A stretch of 64,000 bases of DNA from assembly GCA_037576215.1 (NCBI GenBank), contig JBANDB010000003.1, positions 3,348,001 to 3,412,000 on the forward strand, given 5' to 3'. The translations under genes were made by a program, and so were the position numbers. The notes beneath the pieces were generated by a model. The model searched no databases. It saw only the letters and a program-made list of their open reading frames with translations, and was not told where the DNA came from. Each line of letters begins with the position of its first letter. The stretch's first letter is position 1. The DNA is from Armillaria gallica. Taxonomy: Eukaryota > Basidiomycota > Agaricomycetes > Agaricales > Physalacriaceae. Below are positions 1-11,887 of this stretch, piece after piece.

Positions 1-1104
1 ATAGGGAAGCGCAATAAAAAGGACAAAGTTGAGCAGAGCGGCAACAGCTAAAAGCAACTGATGTTATTGTTTCAACAACGGTGGATGGTGTGAAGTAAAT
101 ACCTGTCACAGATCCCGTTTCAATAGTGAGACGAATTATCTTTGTGACCAGCATTCGAGTGCGACGGAAATTAGTAGTGCTGCGCATAAGCTACAAGATA
201 GCGTCAACATGAATGAAGACAACCGAGTGAGAGAAAGAGCTCGCATAGTAGGTCATACAGGTAGCGATGACGATATCACATAGGGCAGCGGCTCCGCACG
301 AAATCTGGACATGATTCAGCCGATGAACTTGGGACGTCCAGTCAGTACACACCCCGACAACGATATGCATCTTCTCGGTGTTGAGCTTAATGGTGATCCC
401 TGCTTGGAAAGCGTAAATGCTTGTGAAGATAGATGCCACAGAATTGGTCATTGATATCTGTAAATAGATGAGCTAGAATGACGGAGAAAGAAGACAGCAA
501 CGAACACAAATGATGAATATCGGAATGATTCGTGACTTCGACAAAATGAGGATTCGGTATGCATAGAAGCCCTGCACGACACAAGCAGCTGATCTCCTGA
601 TAAGTAACAGAAAATGGGTAGCAAACACTCTACGCACAAACAGCGCCCATGATGGGGATAGTGAGCCAATTAAGGTTCACTCTAGTCAGAGCGTCCATGT
701 CACCAAAGCCGTACCCGAAGGTTGCAAACATGTCGCGGGCAATAAGTATTGTTTGCACAAATTCGATGACATAGATGCCATAGACGAGATATTTTGTGAA
801 TCGTCTGTCATTCGGAAATGCTACATAGTATAGATCTAAAAAGAATGAATTCAAAACGGTCTGCTGGAGAGTGACTCGGGGCGACGTACAGAGCTGCACA
901 GAAAGGGTCCCGAAGAGTCCCCAGTTCAGGAGACCGGCTACGATCTAAGATATTGTTTTATGGACTGAATACACTGGTAAATGTATAATTTGACAAACGA
1001 TAGGTCCGGTCCTGGAATGAGATGACTCAGAAAACACCACTGCTCGATTCCACGAGTATAACTTACAGTTGTTCTTTCATATAACCTGCGGGGAGGGACT
1101 GCAT
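1..1104 (-). CDS. DUF6534-type multi-pass membrane protein (3' end cut by window edge)
   Basis: Reading the minus strand across several short introns gives the pattern of the Agaricomycete DUF6534 membrane proteins. It has hydrophobic helices, the segment YYVAFPNDRRFTKYLVYGIY, a stretch ending LNWLTIPIMGAVC, then AALCDIVIATCMTYY and, after an intron, TKIIRLTIETGSVT followed by a last hydrophobic helix (LLLAVAALLNFVLFIALPY) that runs into position 1. The C-terminus is therefore outside the window. The start at 1104 (MQSLPAGYMKEQ...) is a guess: it is followed by a good GTAAGT donor, but the phase to the next exon (acceptor near 954) does not join cleanly. The first exon may be wrong, or the copy may be damaged. 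The function of the family is unknown; members are 5-7-pass proteins, often in lineage-specific expansions. I am fairly sure of the family and unsure of the 5' end. Confidence 0.6.
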
Positions 1105-2377
1105 GATGTGCTGGGGTTGATTTACCGATCCTGACGGTAAAGAGTTTGTAGATATATACTAAACAGCCATGTGAGAGACTCGGTCAGAATCACACCACAA
1201 AGCCGCGTCTGCCCACAAATGGCCAACGCATTAGTCCATTAAATTAGTTATGCATCAGGAAAGTGTTTTCACCCTTGGTCCTGAGTCATCGGTGAGTTAC
1301 CATCGGCAGTTGGACCTAGTAAGTACCAGTGTACATTTACGAAGACTATGGATGTCGCAATAGCTGCTACCTCTCCAGTAGCCAACATTAGACATATTCA
1401 GATATTGTAGTAAACGATAAATTGCTCCGGGAATAAACTATGAGAAGAAGGAAGGTCATAGTAGATTTACGACCCACCAATATTGGCTCATCGAGCTATT
1501 TGTGGCGGCGTCTAACCTTGTTCAATATCCGTATCGGAAGAAGACTAAGTACCCCCGTCTGCGTCATGATTCATCAGAAATGATCCTGATTTTTCATAAC
1601 ATCCGGCAATGCTGCTGGTGCGAAGACACAGGAATGCGCCCCCGGGTTGATCTGGATGGCCTTAGCGTACTTCACTGAGAACGATGCCGGAGACGTAGTA
1701 GAACCGAACCAGAGAGTGAGGCGCTTCAGAGCAACGGATCATGCGAGGCATGGAAAGAAACACTAGGATCAGCGTAGTCATATAGTTTCGATGCAACAAA
1801 GCAACAGCTTTAAGAGATGACACCGAGTGAGAAATCGGAAAGAAAAACTTTAGCAGAGGTATCGGAGAGAAGCATAGTTTTCGTGCAGTCCCGTGGACCC
1901 AAAACGATTGCACGGATTCAATGCTGATACATAAAACAAAGTGAAGGAGTGATCAATAGGCGTGGAATTGCCAGGTGTAATGAACAACTTGCATGTTTTC
2001 TGCGCTGTAGCTATGAACCCTGAATTGCTCATGACAGAAAGATAAAAGATGCCTGTCTGACTTTCGTCTGATTTTTTACAGCTCCAAGGCGGTTGCAGCA
2101 GAAGGAGATGGAACTGAGGAAAAGAAAGGAAAAGGGAAGCGCGTATTAGGACGTCACGGTCCGATTAGTTCGTCGATGCTGAAAAAGTGATGTTTATGGG
2201 TATTTCAGGCCGTATGGATCAGAACATCGGATATCGGTCCGGTCCAGTGTCAGCTTAATGCCAAATTCAAACTCAGATCGTTACAAGCTGTACAGCAACC
2301 ACGTTGACGATCGGTGAGCATGTCGCGGTCCTTACTCCGCTTCTCTTATAATTCCATTTCAGAAAAGTACCATTATC
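1105..2377. other. Gene-poor stretch with unrecognised minus-strand open frames (about 1570-2032)
   Basis: No gene can be assembled with confidence. On the minus strand between about 2032 and 1570 three frames carry protein-like text, for example KTCKLFITPGNSTPIDHS, LLHRNYMTTLILVFLSM and AIQINPGAHSCVFAPAALP, the last ending in a stop near 1582. Plausible introns can be drawn between them. This could be a small intron-rich gene or the remains of one. I do not recognise the family. The stretch 1105-1560 shows nothing I can name and would hold the promoter of the DUF6534 gene. The final 300 bases lie directly upstream of the plus-strand F-box gene. Confidence 0.25.
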
Positions 2378-4072
2378 ATGGATAATGATTTCCTTCAACA
2401 ATATTGTCCACAATGTGGATTCTGCTCGTCCCCTGGCCCCAGCCTTCCTAAAATTGGCGTACCATCTGGCAGAGTTAACCAGCTCCTTGCCTCCAACGAG
2501 CCTCCATTGGACTGCGAGCTCGAAGAATTCGAGGAAATCCTTTCCAGCGGCAGTAAACATCTTCACTCCCTCAACCAACGTCTCTCCCAAGTTCGTCATC
2601 TTTTGAACCGACTCACAGTTCAGAGCATCGCTGTTGAACATCAGCTTCTTATATCCAAGACTCTCACGAATCCAGTACGGAAGGTCCCGTGCGAAGTTTT
2701 GGAGCAGATTTTCTCGTGGGGCATGGTTGACCCAATGAATGCTACCATCGGCTCCCCCGACGATTCTCTTGATGCACGAGATTTCCTTTGGACAGCATCC
2801 CAAGTCTGCTCAACGTGGAGAGTCTTGACGTTATCTCGACCGCGTTGGTGGGCGTCTATTAGGTTGGATTTACAGGCGGGCCCGGAGAAACGCGGTCCAG
2901 GTCCTTTACAACGGTTCTTACATCGTACAACCCCCCAAGCCCTGCGCAATCAAAGTGTTGAAAGTGTTCAGGCTTCTCTCCCCCCGGTCGTCGCGTATCG
3001 TTTTCAACTACACCTGGAGAGATCCGGAGATCACAGCCTCTCGGTTTTCTTGGGTAGCAAGCGGGACATCTCCACACATCCATTACTCCCTCTCATCCTT
3101 TCTGCATCCCCACGATGGGGGAAACTACATGTTTCCTTCTACAAACCCGAATCTTTCCGTGCCCTAGAAGCCGTATCCGACTCACTGGATTCGTTGCATG
3201 AACTCCGCGTTTCGGTATTCGATGATCACAAGTTCCCGCCTCGCTGGAATACCACCTCTTTTCGTAATGCGCCCAAACTCCAGACGGTGACCCTCAACGA
3301 CCGTCCTAATTTCTTCCAACTCCCGTGGTCGCAAATTATGAATGCAGATATCTCTGGCAAGGTTTTAAAAATCCTTCCAGAGTTTGAAAACGCGACAACG
3401 CTTACCCTTCGTCCTACCAAGAGACGCCTGTCGATCACTACGATATTTTCGTCTTCACATTTGACGAGTCTGAGTCTCTGGGAGAGTCACCATGCGGTGC
3501 CCCAAGGGACGATAGAATTCTGCTTCTCCCTGATGTCACTTCCGAAACTATTGTCATTAGAACTCCACTATCATGGGCGTTGCGCCCAACTTCCATATTT
3601 TGGCTGGAGGACCCTCCCTTCATTAACCTCCCTGCTTATTTCGGCTCCTTCAAAGGTCCTTGAATGGCCCGATACTTGTGAGATGCTTCGCTTCTTACCA
3701 AAACTCGAGTCACTGTCCATTGAAGCGACCATCGACTCGGATGCAATTTTCCATACCCTGGTATCTGACCAGCCATCCTTGCGACGTCTGGACCTTACGG
3801 GATCGGAGATGAGCTTTGATCACAAGAAGCTCTTGAATATGCTCGATTGTCGGAGAAGTGGGAGGCAGGCTGTTCTTAATGAGCTAGTTCTGCCAGTTCC
3901 GCTCATGATTGTGGACTCTGAAGTTTGGAGGTGGAGTAGTATCTGGATATCGGCGGTCACGGAAGGGTTGAATGTCGTTTGTCGTTCTCATCGGTCGACG
4001 ATTTACATCATTCAGGATGAGACTGCGGATGTCGCAAATACGCCGTCTACATCTCGGTTGCAAAGTTCGTAG
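2378..4072 (+). CDS. F-box domain protein (single exon, 564 aa)
   Basis: An uninterrupted 564-residue frame. Residues about 46-95 form a leucine/glutamate-rich heptad-like helix (EEFEEILSSGSKHLHSLNQR). It is followed at about 100-150 by an F-box-like segment (PVRKVPCEVLEQIFSWGM, then the QVCSTWR signature). The remaining 400 residues have regularly spaced leucines (LTSLSLWESHH, LLSLELHYHG, LRRLDLTGSE), as in the degenerate leucine-rich regions of Agaricomycete F-box proteins. Members recruit substrates to SCF (Skp1-Cul1-F-box) ubiquitin ligases; the substrate cannot be read from sequence. The N-terminus holds a CPQCGFC motif that might bind metal, but only three cysteines are present. Lack of introns is usual for this expanded family. 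Other F-box-like genes occur at 29.2-30.4 and 43.0-44.4 kb but are not adjacent copies. Confidence 0.85.
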   Translation: MDNDFLQQYCPQCGFCSSPGPSLPKIGVPSGRVNQLLASNEPPLDCELEEFEEILSSGSKHLHSLNQRLSQVRHLLNRLTVQSIAVEHQLLISKTLTNPVRKVPCEVLEQIFSWGMVDPMNATIGSPDDSLDARDFLWTASQVCSTWRVLTLSRPRWWASIRLDLQAGPEKRGPGPLQRFLHRTTPQALRNQSVESVQASLPPVVAYRFQLHLERSGDHSLSVFLGSKRDISTHPLLPLILSASPRWGKLHVSFYKPESFRALEAVSDSLDSLHELRVSVFDDHKFPPRWNTTSFRNAPKLQTVTLNDRPNFFQLPWSQIMNADISGKVLKILPEFENATTLTLRPTKRRLSITTIFSSSHLTSLSLWESHHAVPQGTIEFCFSLMSLPKLLSLELHYHGRCAQLPYFGWRTLPSLTSLLISAPSKVLEWPDTCEMLRFLPKLESLSIEATIDSDAIFHTLVSDQPSLRRLDLTGSEMSFDHKKLLNMLDCRRSGRQAVLNELVLPVPLMIVDSEVWRWSSIWISAVTEGLNVVCRSHRSTIYIIQDETADVANTPSTSRLQSS

Positions 4073-5838
4073 ATTCAGTGCACAAAGAAGACGTGTTATC
4101 AAGTGAGAATTGAAACATCAGAGAAAGATACAGGAGTGCCTTTTATAGAGGTTGTCTGTGGTAGGCAACGCAGATAAAAAAGATTGTAATTCACTGTAGT
4201 GAATGGTCGGCAAGCACATGCAATTATAGAAACATATGCGTGCGGTGTTGAATCGCGTTCACCTTCGGGGTAATATTACCAAGCCAATGAAGAGTAGGCA
4301 TGGGCTGGATTGAAACAGAACCTTTGGCTCGCGTATTATCTATGTCATAGTGCGAGCTTGCCATTAGCTTTATCATGTTCCCACGCCGCATGCGCTAAGG
4401 TACTCGGCCCGGAGCCTCCTCCACGTCTTTACTTTCGACGTTGATCTCCCCTTGAACCATTTTTGCTTAAAGTTACAGCGACATTACCCAGAACGTATTC
4501 AATTTCAATCCATGAAAAGACGACCGTACAATCGAGTCCAACTTTCAACCTCAACTGAAGGATCTAGGAATTGCGGTATGGTCATACGCGTGCACAGATA
4601 CTAGGCTCAAGTTGAAGTGGTGCGTTTTGTTACTCTTCTCAGATGGAACACTCTAAAGCCGGTTGATGTAGTATTACTAGCAGGACGAGCCGACGACGTA
4701 CTCACACCGGCAACAGAAACATTTCCATTGACATAGTCACGTAATTCTCAGAAACTCGTCGATTTTTGCTGCCGTCTTCCCCATTCTTCTGCATCGCCCG
4801 GCTCCGCATTTTCTGCTTCTTGAAGTTTGCCTGGAAAGTACGAGCATGACTATCCTCATTTTTAAGTGATGGGAATTTGTTGCTCCATGACACATGTCGT
4901 ACGTGCTTTGCCTACTCCCACATCCTTTCCTTCATTGACCGTGCAAAGGGAAAACTACAAGTAGAGTGATCAAGGAAATTTACTCCCGAGACTGGTTTTG
5001 AAAAGGGACAATGGCTAGTCTCACGGTGAGTTTCCCTGGGAATTACACGATTTTTCCATTATACCTGTCGCAGACTTTTCTCGCTACTCTGTGGCCCCCG
5101 TTTGTTACCTGACCTAACGCATTCAATTCTGCGCCTCAATTTTACTAATTAATCCTTCCACTCATTCATTTGTCTCATGAAGGCCTGGACGCCATAATAT
5201 CTCACGGAAGATGCACCTGTCTATGGGTCGTCCGTCGCGTATGTGCTTGATTACTCGCTCTCATCGTTGGCGTGCGATGATTGCGCTCTACTTCCTCGTG
5301 CACTCAGAGTGGTAGACTCACGCGCTTGGTTTCATTCGCACCCAGTAAGTTATCCGCTTGCCCATGTTTCATTTCCTGGTTGGCTTTTGAAGGCCACGAC
5401 GTTGACGGTCTATGGGCGCGCGCCAGACGATCAGAGGTGTCCACCCCAATGCAAAGCCATAGCGTCGTTCAGCTTGGCGCTGTATATAGTGGGTGTGCTG
5501 TCGACGTGATGATTTCTATGTTATCAAGGGGTGTGATGGCCGCTTTAGAGCCTGTGTCCCGCACCCAGTCGGTTATGAGGTTGCAGAATTACTATTTACA
5601 TGGGTGCTGACAGCTGAAGACATTCTTTCAAGTGAAACACCATCGGCCTTGACGCTTCAGTTTAGACGGCATTAATGAACGTTGACGTCAAATTATTAGA
5701 AAACGCCTACTCCGAACGTCGGTCCGGAAGAAGCTTACCTGGGGGTATAATTAGGAGTGCACTTGAGGTTTCCTTCAGTATTCTCGATGTCACATCCTCC
5801 TGTTTCTCAGTTCTCTAGCAATCAAGCCGCATTCACTC
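4073..5838. other. Intergenic stretch without a supported gene
   Basis: About 1.8 kb between the F-box gene and the first caspase gene. Short frames exist on the plus strand at 5243-5675 (for example LTVYGRAPDDQRCPPQCKA) and there is an ATG followed by a consensus donor near 5011. I could not join them into a coherent protein or recognise a family. They may be the remains of a gene. The last 150 bases must hold the promoter of the caspase-like gene starting at 5839. Confidence 0.3.
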
Positions 5839-8625
5839 ATGACGGGCGTTGGACGAGGGATGTAAGTTGTCCCCTTTGCGCTTCGAACGATGTTGTAGGC
5901 TAACACAGCAGTTTTTGCAGGGCCAGAATTCTCTTGACGCCCGCGTTCCAAATGCTATGGAGGACAACCAGCTTTCAGTAGGTAAACTTATTAACATCTC
6001 TTCTCTCCCATTTCGACGTTATCAACGACATCATTCTGTTAGACGTGTCAACCAAAGTTGCTCGGGTACCAAAGGGAACGACACCGAGTGGTATTGATCC
6101 CTTCGTCCCGTGAGTACCGTAACGCTAGGACCTGGCTGACTAAACAATCGACTTGTAGAGAAACCCGTGGTACTTTTGCTTTGGTGATCGGCATCGACGA
6201 ATACGAATGTGGAGAGTACGGGGATCTAGTGGCTGCCGTTGCTGATGCAGACCGATTTCAGGATTATCTTCTTGAAGATCTGAAGACCCCAAGAGAACAC
6301 ATCATCAGTCTCCGCAATGGTCAGGCGACCAGAAAAGCTATCATTGACGGATTCAAAAGTCTCATATGCAATCCGAGGATTGTTCAAGGAATGGCTGCCG
6401 TGATCATATACTACTCGGGTCATGGTGCGGTGGCTCCCAAGCCAGATGAATGGACGAATTGGCAAACTTACGACAACGAAATCGAAATGCTGTGTCCCAC
6501 AGATATTGGGATCCTGGACTTCAACCATGAGGTTGTAGAGGGTATTCCGGATCGAACGATTAGTGAACTTCTACTGGAGCTGGCAACTGCCAAGGGGAAT
6601 AACATCGTTTGTCGCTCAAATCTAGACTACTCACACGATGAAGTTAACGGCTGTTTAGACATTAATTCTGGACTGCTGTCATGCCGCTGGGATCAATCGT
6701 GGAATACAACCTGCCGACATACCGAATGCGAGGTCGCGTCGGATCCTTAACCCTCCCAAAATCTCTGCCAGTTGCGACTCTACGATGCTCTCTCGTGGAT
6801 CTTCCGGGGTGAAGGTCACGTCGGGATTTTCAGGTTCGCTTTGGGACTCGCATGTACTATTGGCGGCATGCAATCGTCGCCAATCGGCCTGGGAGGTAGA
6901 TGGACAAGGTCTTTTTACTCGGGCATTGCTCAAGATCATGAGAAAGAACCCTATCAACGAACTGACGTATAGGTCATTGATGCATCGTCTAGTTATGCCA
7001 GCATTGTGAGTACTGATCTGAATTGCGCCACTCTAAGTTGAACATCATAGCCAAACACCGCATTTAGAAGGGAGACATACTCTTCGACGTCTGTTCGACT
7101 CTTGGGAAGAACCGGCGGACACTTCCATGATTCTCTGCCGCCATGAGCCCGGGGAACTTCACCTTGTGCTGCATGCCGGGCTTCTTCATGGCATAACTGT
7201 CGGTTCTACCTATGAAATCTTCGGCACGGATCTCTCCGACTTGCAGCATCCACTTGCCACTGCGACCATCGATAAAGTGGAGACATTCACTTCCCTCCTG
7301 TCGCTGGACCCCGTGTTCTTAATTTCCAATAAACGCCATCGAGTCTGGTATGCCCGATTACTGAAAGCTTCAGGTGCCAACTTCAGCGTCTATTCCAATG
7401 ACTCGAACTACTTGATCCGGATCCTTAGTGAGGATTGTGAACCCAGGATCACGGTTCCCACTATCTCCGTCCACACTCCAGATGAGGCAGAACTCTGTTT
7501 GACGGTGAAAGATGAAGTGGTCTATTTCGACCGAGGGAACAAAATTGGCCTCTTCAGTCCGAAGATTGGCTTTGCCTCGCGGTTCCCTCGTGTCTCTCCA
7601 GTCAGCGACATCGCGCATGTCCGAAGGATCATTAACCACTTTGCTCGCTTCACCGCTCAACTTACGATTCAAAGTCCGTTACCTATCGCTCAGTTCATTT
7701 CACTCGAAATGAATAGAGTTGACGGACGTAGTCTGACTCCGGTTGGCGACAATTTTCTGTCTGCTATCGAAGACGAAAAACCCATCGAGTTCGTCGTAGA
7801 CACATCTCTCCCTCGGGATCGATATCCTCGCTATGGGTTCACAATCCACAACGTATCCGATATAGATCTATACGCATATCTCTTCTACTTTGACGCCACC
7901 AGTTTTGAGATAGGTATGTTCGTATTTCATATCGATGCTATGGCTGACCTCCGGATCATTCAGATGCTTGGTATTCCTCAAAAATGAGCCCCAACAACAA
8001 GGAGGAGCAAGGGTCCGTTGACACTTGCTTACAAAAGGGTTCAGCGCTTACTCTTGGCTATGGGAACGGTGGTATGAACCCATTCATGTTCACTGTGCCA
8101 GATGGCCAGGATGTGGACGTCTGCTTCTTCAAGTTGTTCGTAACCGCGAAGCCAGTAGATCTCGGAAGTATTTCACAATCTTCACCATTCTCGGATTTGA
8201 GGACCAGCCGTGGCGAATCTCCTACCAAATCCTCTCCCGATCTCACCGGATCTTGGGCTTCGATATCGATACCCATTGTACAGAGACGCGCCCAACCAAT
8301 AGTTTCGAACACCCCGGAAGCAAACAAGCATGAGATAATTAGCGGCGAGGCGTCGACTGCTTCTTTCCCGGTAGATTCTCGTCCGCCTCAAGGCTTTGTT
8401 TCTTCCCTTAATTCACCGGCATTGAAACTGTCTCCGGACAAACGTGCTCACGTATGTCTTTTCACATTGCCGCTGCGCTTCGTATGTTCAGTTTATTCCC
8501 AGCTTCCTCATTGGCTATCCAACGGTATGCAAAGACTGAAAGACGTTTTATTATTCAAGAAATTCACTGCAGTACCCCATAAAGTTGCTACGCAACCTTA
8601 CAAGAAAGAATACTCTTGCCTTTAA
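5839..8625 (+). CDS. Caspase-domain (peptidase C14 family) protein, copy 1
   Basis: Spliced from about eight exons. A first exon of 23 nt (MTGVGRG) is followed by a 60-residue leader and then a caspase p20-like fold beginning GTFALVIGIDEYE. The catalytic dyad is present: His in YYSGHGA (codon 6421-6423) and Cys in LILDCCHAAG (second Cys, 6677-6679), restored by removing an intron from about 6606. A p10-like part follows (DSHVLLAACNRRQS). About 400 C-terminal residues form a module with YGFTIHNVSDIDLYAYLFYF and VDVCFFKLFVTAKPVDLGSI, which I know from other mushroom caspase-like proteins but cannot name. Family members cleave proteins and are linked to metacaspase-type cell-death or stress functions; whether this one cuts after Arg/Lys or Asp is unknown. 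An in-frame 3n intron near 8453 precedes the last exon. It is a clear tandem paralogue of the gene at 9227. Confidence 0.88.
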
Positions 8626-9226
8626 CCACGGTCATTGCGGAAGAACAACAGGCAGTGGGGCTACGGATCTCGCTGCCAGAATTAGGAACTTTTGTATACC
8701 CCTCAAGGCATAGTACGCGCTTAGGTTAAATGTAGTTGTCTTTGTTTTCGCGAAGAAGAGTTGACTATGACAGAGACAGGCCCTGCATATCTGCCCAATC
8801 ATGGGAGAAAATGCTTCTGCTTGTGGCTGAATATTTGTGTGTTACTATAAACGGCAACTTCAAACCGTCACTTGTGCCGTTTACCACGACGTAGTGGCAA
8901 ATTCACCCACCGTTGTCCGATCTCATTGCAACACAGCACCGCGTTTAGCGTCGATAACCCTACTCAACGAATTATAAAGATCGCCGCCCGATCACGTCAT
9001 CCATTGCACGCAATACCGCGCATGAGGTCTGCTTCTCTTCTGCCTAGCTGCCTAGGACATTCAGTTGACTGTTTTAGATTATAATGGTATTGATCTTCCC
9101 ACTTGTGAAAGCAACGAGGGTACATGTGCACTCATATTTATATTCTCCAACGGCTGCATCCCATCCACTTTTTCCGAATCCCCCCATTGACACTTCAAGT
9201 TGCTGTAGCGCTACAATCCATTTGAC
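8626..9226. other. Spacer between the two caspase-like genes
   Basis: About 600 bases holding the 3' region of copy 1 and the promoter of copy 2. An AT-rich TATA-like stretch (catatttatattc) lies near 9132-9146, about 85 bases before the start codon of copy 2. No further gene is seen. Confidence 0.5.
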
Positions 9227-11887
9227 ATGGGACATACTTCCTCCTCCTCTCGTCCGAACTCAGACAATGGTTACAGCTCTCCTCTCGCTACCCCGCCAGC
9301 CGTAACCTTGGACACGACATGTGATCCTGGGGAAACCGAACGACCCTCTACTACACCTCCACCGTAAGAATTTCAATTTTTTAGACTTGATGTCAACTGA
9401 CCGGCTTGAGCATGTAGACCTGACAAGCCTGCATCGTGAGGCTCCCACTCTTGAGACTTCATGCTAATTTATCATCGATGTGTAGGCGAGGACACCAAAC
9501 ATTTGCACTAACTATCGGAATCAACACATACAAATCAGAGACCTTTAAGTCTGAGACCCTACAAGGTGCTGTCAACGACGCTAACAAATTTGACGAATAT
9601 CTGTGCGAGGACCTTGGAACTCCGAAGGAGAACATAATTAGCCTTCGTAATGAAGAAGCAACGAGGTCAGCCATCATAGATGGATTCAGGAGCCTCGAAC
9701 GCAATCCAAACATTGTCAAAAATATGGCCGCCATCATTATATACTATGCAGGGCATGGGGCCGTGGCTCAGAAGCCAGTCGAATGGAAGGACTGGGAAAC
9801 ACCTGACGATAAGATTGAGATGTTGTGTCCCTATGACATTGACAACGACAACGATAAGGTCGTAGATGGAATTCCAGATCGAACGATTAGCCAACTTCTC
9901 CTAGATCTGTCAACGGCCAAGGGAAATAATATTGTACGTCGCATATCTCGGCGCGAATTCTGTGTACTGCATTGACTTCCCTTCAGACATTGATTCTCGA
10001 TTGCTGTCATGCCGCTGGCATCAACCGGGGGGGAGGGGTAGGGGGCTCCATCGATCTCGAAGCAGGACGAATGGAAGTGCGAGCGCGTACCTTCCGAAAC
10101 GTCCAAAAGCTATCTCCTGCTTGCGACGCAGACGTTTATTCTCTGAAATCCAGCCTTTCAGGTTCGCTTCGGGACTCTCATGTGCTTTTGGCAGCGTGCA
10201 GACGTAGCCAATCTGCTTCAGAGATAAACGGGAAAGGCATTTTTACGGATGCCCTACTCCAGTGCATGAGAGACAAGCCTCTGGTAGGCGTTCTTACATA
10301 CGCCTCGTTGTTGCATCGTCTTGATATGCCAGATATGTAAGTACTTCGGAATTAGCTGTCACTATTCGAAGCTGAATAACTTGTATGAATAGTCAAACAC
10401 CGCATCTCGATGGGAAACATATCCGTCGACGTCTGTTTGACTCGTGGGAGAGTCCTGCGGATAGTTCGATGATCCTTTGTCGCCGTGAAGAAAAACGCCT
10501 TGTCCTATCTGCCGGGTCCCTTCATGGCATCACTGTCGATTCTACGTTCGCAATCTATGGAACGGATCTATCTGACCCACACAACCAACTCGCAACTGCT
10601 GTTGTGAACACTGTTGAACCATTTGTTTCTTACCTTCATCTCCCTGACGAGGATTTTTTCACCGCGTATAAAGACCATCCTGTCTGGTACGCGCGATTGG
10701 AAAAAGCTTCTGGACCCAACCTCGCCATCCACTGCAACAACTCAAACTTCCTTCATGACATTCTCACGGAAGACTGCGAACCGAGGCTCACGGTTCCGGC
10801 CGTCGATACCGAAGTCCAGCTTGAGGCGGATCTCTGCATGACGGTTAAAGGCAGCACTGCTTACTTTGATCGGGGGAATAAAAATAGCATCATTAGTGCG
10901 AGCATGGGCTTTCCCTCGCGGTTCTCATCTGGCGTAGATGTCAAGGACATCACCAGAATCCGCAGGGTCATTGATCGCTACAGCCAGTTCAACTCTCATC
11001 TTACTAGGCCAGGTTCGCATCCCATTTCCGATTACATTTCTATCGAAATGCACGAATTGAAGACCGATAAGGGTCGATTGTCACCTACTGGCAACAACAT
11101 TCTACCTGATGGTGAAGAGAAGCCTGTTGAGTTTGTCATAGACCTTTCGTCTCAAGGGAAATGTTATGGATTCACGATCTGTAATACGTCCACGGTCGCT
11201 CTATACGCGTATCTATTCTACTTTGATGCTTCTACCCTAGAGATAGGTATGGTTCACATTGCATACTCTCGCTTCGTATTGATTTCATTGCCATACAGTG
11301 CAATGGTATTCCCCAGACCTGGGCAATGGTAAAAAGAGAAACGTCATTGACACTGGCCTCCTACCGGGTTCGACAGTCACTCTTGGCTTCGGAAGCGGCG
11401 GCATGCAACCGGTCGAAATTTTCATTCCAGACGGCCAAGAGGTAGACCTCTGCTTCTTCAAGATTTTCGTGACGACGAAGGCAACAGACCTTGGGAGCAT
11501 CTCACAACCATCTCCGTTTAGCGAATCGATTCAACGGGGCGCTAGACTTAAATCTAGCTCAGAAATAATTGAAGATGCATGGGCTTCAAGAACAATCCCT
11601 ATCGTATCACGACGCGCTAAAATGTTCCAAGGCTCGTCCGTCCCATCTAACATTGCATGCAGCGAGAAGGGGTCAGCAAAACCTGCAGAAGACTACATGT
11701 ACGGGGTGAGTGGCGTTCCGTTGTCAGTCCTAGTATAATCTGGTTCTAATTGGTCTTTCCTTAGCTTGAAAAATGGCTTGTTGCCTCTTGGCAACGAATG
11801 GAGAGATTTCTTCTTCCACTCCATCAGTCCTACGCCGCTCCCAATGGAGTTTTACGAATAGGTCGTTCCGAGTGGGAGAAAAATTAG
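9227..11887 (+). CDS. Caspase-domain (peptidase C14 family) protein, copy 2
   Basis: Tandem paralogue of the gene at 5839 with the same intron positions inside the shared part. The first exon encodes MGHTSSSSRPNSDNG, a Ser/Pro/Thr-rich leader that differs fully from copy 1 and fits an N-myristoylation pattern (Gly2, Ser6). The caspase fold starts QTFALTIGINTYK. Catalytic His lies in YYAGHGA (9754-9756) and catalytic Cys in LILDCCHAAG (10005-10007), after an intron at about 9934-9986. It continues DSHVLLAACRRSQS, then the C-terminal module (YGFTICNTSTVALYAYLFYF; VDLCFFKIFVTTKATDLGSI). Introns end the exons at about 10337, 11246 and 11705. The last exon encodes LEKWLVASWQRMERF and stops at 11885-11887. 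Both catalytic residues are kept, so it is probably an active peptidase. The two copies diverge most in the leaders and the Ser/Pro-rich tail linkers. Confidence 0.88.

Noticed and set aside
2641..3623. Long open frames antisense to the F-box gene
   Set aside because: They are mirror frames of a clear coding region, with no protein-like composition or start context of their own.
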